A stretch of 64,000 nucleotides of DNA from Thermovorax subterraneus (GTDB taxonomy: Bacteria; Bacillota; Thermosediminibacteria; Thermosediminibacterales; Thermosediminibacteraceae), in NCBI GenBank assembly GCA_021608145.1, contig JAKIHM010000001.1, positions 62,001 through 126,000 of the forward strand. The letters run 5' to 3'. This document shows positions 61,754 to 64,000 of the stretch, one piece after another. The notes under the pieces are model-generated. The model had not been told where the DNA came from and searched no databases. It was given only the letters and a program-made list of their open reading frames with translations. Within the stretch, counting starts at the first letter, position 1. Every line of letters begins with the position of its first letter. Made by a program: the position numbers and the translations under genes.

Positions 61754-62834
61754 TTTTTTCAGCCCCGATGGGACGAGAATGGTATACGGCGGTGCTGAAC
61801 GCTACGGGCTGGAACTTACAAAGCTCCTTTTGGAACTGGGTTATGAAGTCGTGTGGTGGCAGATAGGAAGTGGTTGGGAAAAAGAGATACTGCCGGGTGT
61901 CAAAATATACACAATCCCGGAGACGAAAAATGAGTTTATGACATTTCCCAATGTCAACCAGCATTTTTACGAACAGGCGGTTGAAGTGGATTACGCCATC
62001 TATTTTGTCACCTTCCTGGCGTACCCCCAGGCTCTGGAAAAAAGCATATCCATTTCCCACGGCATATTCTGGGATTTCCCTGGGTTTGACCGTCAACTTG
62101 CAACCGAGGCCGACCGCAAAGAGTGGCTCCGGCGGCTTCACATAGCCTTGAGTGGGGTGCAAAAGGTGGTATCGGTGGATACTAATACCATAAATTGGAT
62201 AAACGCCACATGGCCGGGGCTTTATCACAAATTAGAATACATTCCTAATTTTGTGAATCTGGGAAATTGCAGGCCCCGGGTAGAACATCCGGGCAAGGTA
62301 AGAGTGATATTTCCACGGCGACTCACTTCGGTGCGGGGTGTAAACGAAGCGGCCCGAGCCGCAAAAGTATTGACAGCAAAATACCCAGGCAAAGTGGAAT
62401 TTCATTTTGTAGGGAGAGGGCACTCAGACCGGCTGGAGGCCGAAGCATTGAAATGGGCATCGGAAAATGAAAACATATATTATTACTGGCAGCCGCCCCA
62501 TATGATGCAGGAGCTTTTTCGCCACATGGATATAGCTATAATACCCACTAAAGCAGCGGAAGGCACCTCTCTTTCCTGCCTGGAAGCCATGGCCGCCGGC
62601 TGCGCCGTGATAGCCTCGCCCGTCGGTGGGCTCACGGATATTGTTATAGACGGCTATAATGGGTTGCTGGTAAAGCCCACATCAAATAATCTGATAGAAG
62701 CCCTGGATTACTTGATATGTAATGAGGATGAAAGGAGAAGGCTTGGAGAAAACGCCGCGAAGGTGGCCGAAGCCTTCAGTTTAACGCGCTGGAAACAAAG
62801 ATGGCAAAAGGTGATTTCCGATGTTTTTCGCTAG
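61722..62834 (+). CDS. Family 4 glycosyltransferase
   Basis: A 370-residue GT-B enzyme. The N-terminal half has VYGGAERYGLELTKLL, the acceptor-side pattern, and the C-terminal half has VIFPRRLTSVRGVNEAARAAKVL in parts, the donor-site EGTSLSCLEAMAAGCAVIASPVGG in parts with E-x7-E, and GYNGLLVKP. ATG 61722 lies behind AGGAGGT. It probably acts with the GT2 enzyme on a spore-surface glycan. Confidence 0.88.
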   Translation: MGKKVGILTTNFFSPDGTRMVYGGAERYGLELTKLLLELGYEVVWWQIGSGWEKEILPGVKIYTIPETKNEFMTFPNVNQHFYEQAVEVDYAIYFVTFLAYPQALEKSISISHGIFWDFPGFDRQLATEADRKEWLRRLHIALSGVQKVVSVDTNTINWINATWPGLYHKLEYIPNFVNLGNCRPRVEHPGKVRVIFPRRLTSVRGVNEAARAAKVLTAKYPGKVEFHFVGRGHSDRLEAEALKWASENENIYYYWQPPHMMQELFRHMDIAIIPTKAAEGTSLSCLEAMAAGCAVIASPVGGLTDIVIDGYNGLLVKPTSNNLIEALDYLICNEDERRRLGENAAKVAEAFSLTRWKQRWQKVISDVFR

Positions 62835-62845
62835 GAAGTGATAAT

Positions 62846-63301
62846 GTGTACACGCATGTGGCAAAATGCACTGGGAATTTTATAAGGGTTCCACCGGCCC
62901 CTGGACCGCTGGAAGTCCGGCTCCCGGTCGTTGTGGCAAAAAAAGAGGCCTCATTTCTTTTCACGCAAGAAAAAACCCTGCCGGAAATTCCCGATGGTAT
63001 AAAGAAGATCGAAACATCTCTTCAGAGCTCTAAATTTGTTGTTATAAAAGGTTATGTTATCTTCGAAATAACGGCCTCTCAGGACGTTTATTATATTTGC
63101 AGGGATATGGTAAAGCTTTTCACAACCCCCTGTTTCTTCAGGGGCAGCGTATCGGTTCCTGAAGCAGAGGAAGGAATGGAGGTCATCCCTCGGATTTCTA
63201 TAAAGATTTATTACACAAACTCCGGAGCCAGGATTTCAGAGCGTGTGCTGATAAATATAGAGCTGCAGTGCATCGAATACCGCAATATTTTTTTAAATTA
63301 A
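62846..63301 (+). CDS. Single SPOCS-like (DUF3794) protein
   Basis: A 151-residue protein with a SPOCS-like core: KFVVIKGYVIFEITASQDVYYI followed by a C-terminal ISIKIYYTNSGARISERVLINIELQ (parts), resembling half of a SPOCS pair. GTG 62846 follows AGGAAGTG by 5 bases and avoids overlap with the glycosyltransferase stop; ATG 62801 is in frame but lacks a ribosome site. No signal peptide. Confidence 0.65.
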   Translation: MYTHVAKCTGNFIRVPPAPGPLEVRLPVVVAKKEASFLFTQEKTLPEIPDGIKKIETSLQSSKFVVIKGYVIFEITASQDVYYICRDMVKLFTTPCFFRGSVSVPEAEEGMEVIPRISIKIYYTNSGARISERVLINIELQCIEYRNIFLN

Positions 63302-63404
63302 CTTCTGAGCCATATTTTGACCAACAACTGGATGGTATATAGCAGTGGGTAAGTCCGCTGAATATAATAAATTAACAGGTTTAGATATAATAGGGGGGTG
63401 CAGC

Positions 63405-64000
63405 ATGGGTTTAGGATCAGCCCTTTTTTTGACTAGAGAGCTACCGGTGGTCGCCAGGAAGATTAAAAAGGTCACCGGAAGAATAAACGCCCTGAATTAT
63501 ATAATACTGACTGATAAAATAATCGTTCAGGGCGTATTTCAAACACAGGTGTTTTTTGTCGGAACCGATGACATCGTCCACTACCTATCTGGAGACATAC
63601 CTTTTAAGACCGTACTCTATGTGCCCGGTGCAAGGCCCGGCATGACTGCCAGCATTTCTGCTGAAATAGAGAAAATAAGGACCAAGCTTTCGCCCGGGGG
63701 TGATAGTGTTCTTACCGAGGCCATTATAAAAGTCACGGCTACGGTGGAAGATGTAGCTTCTGTAAACCTGGCACCCGGCACCGACGCGACAGTACTCGCA
63801 GAATTGGTGGTTGGAGAAGGTTATGCTCAGGTGCTGGTGGAGGACACCTTTATCTTGGAGAATCCAGCCCAGAAGATAACTGAAATTAATTCAGAAGTTG
63901 TTATGCAAAATACAGAACTGATCGAAAGTAAAATTCTGGTTCAGACGGTTCTCCGCAACCAGGTGTATTACGTGGGAGAAGATGACGTGTCCTATCACCA
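63405..64000 (+). CDS. Multi-repeat SPOCS (DUF3794) protein, 3' end cut off by the window
   Basis: The frame from ATG 63405 (behind AGGGGGGTG) stays open to the window edge, over 198 residues. It begins MGLGSALFLTRELPVVARKI and contains KIIVQGVFQTQVFFVGTDDI, PGARPGMTASISAEI, then a second repeat starting ELVVGEGYAQVLVEDTFILE with KILVQTVLRNQVYYVGEDDV. These match the repeat pattern of the minus-strand protein at 55963-57645, so it is the same family. How many repeats follow is not known. Confidence 0.85.
   Translation, partial: MGLGSALFLTRELPVVARKIKKVTGRINALNYIILTDKIIVQGVFQTQVFFVGTDDIVHYLSGDIPFKTVLYVPGARPGMTASISAEIEKIRTKLSPGGDSVLTEAIIKVTATVEDVASVNLAPGTDATVLAELVVGEGYAQVLVEDTFILENPAQKITEINSEVVMQNTELIESKILVQTVLRNQVYYVGEDDVSYH

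Overview
The window looks like a chromosomal segment of an anaerobic, spore-forming and probably thermophilic Firmicute (Clostridia; a Thermosediminibacterales/Thermoanaerobacterales-like genome is my guess, not proven). Pointers are the AGGAGG-type ribosome sites, frequent TTG and GTG starts, S-box and c-di-AMP (ydaO) riboswitches, a broken spore-protein gene (sspH), SPOCS/DUF3794 spore-surface genes, a large type I-B CRISPR-Cas locus, B12-type enzymes and Fe-S/flavin oxidoreductases.

Layout. 1-5.9 kb: end of an aconitase gene, NAD-type isocitrate dehydrogenase, a GntR-regulated ABC exporter operon, an isochorismatase-like hydrolase and a nitroreductase. 6.2-16.8 kb: type I-B CRISPR-Cas in the order cas4-cas1-cas2-cas6-cas8b-cas7-cas5-cas3, then a leader and 39 repeats whose last three are decayed. 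17-18.6 kb: a nuclease-like protein, a DIP1984-family gene and two apparently structured non-coding stretches. 18.6-21.8 kb: a c-di-AMP riboswitch in front of an opine-dehydrogenase-like gene and a B12-domain protein. 21.8-23.7 kb: an IS200/IS605 element (tnpA+tnpB) that has split sspH. 23.8-28.3 kb: lgt, a LUD-domain protein, tRNA-Arg(CCG) and the SAM-riboswitch-controlled metY-metX operon on the minus strand.

28.3-41.1 kb: a DUF2284 protein, a secreted GH18 protein, a P-loop/Asp23 fusion, a three-gene NADH-linked flavo-FeS oxidoreductase with a 1205-residue fusion subunit, a three-gene acyl-CoA dehydratase activase-like operon and a HAD phosphatase. 41.3-44.1 kb: a non-homologous end-joining locus (Ku, ligase and polymerase as separate genes, ligase inverted). 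44.1-50.4 kb: a flavoprotein, an FHA-FtsW-PBP cell-wall cluster, a DMT transporter, a DNA-glycosylase fragment and trpS. 50.5-55.8 kb: an ECF S-like membrane protein and a complete livKHMGF branched-chain amino acid importer. 55.9-64 kb: four SPOCS/DUF3794 genes, a TasA/camelysin-like protein without signal peptide and two glycosyltransferases, which together look like a spore-surface assembly locus running off the right edge.

The candidates I consider most likely to be new are the c-di-AMP-controlled opine-dehydrogenase/B12 operon (possible osmolyte pathway), the SPOCS-TasA-glycosyltransferase locus, and the cloverleaf-like RNA next to the DIP1984 gene.
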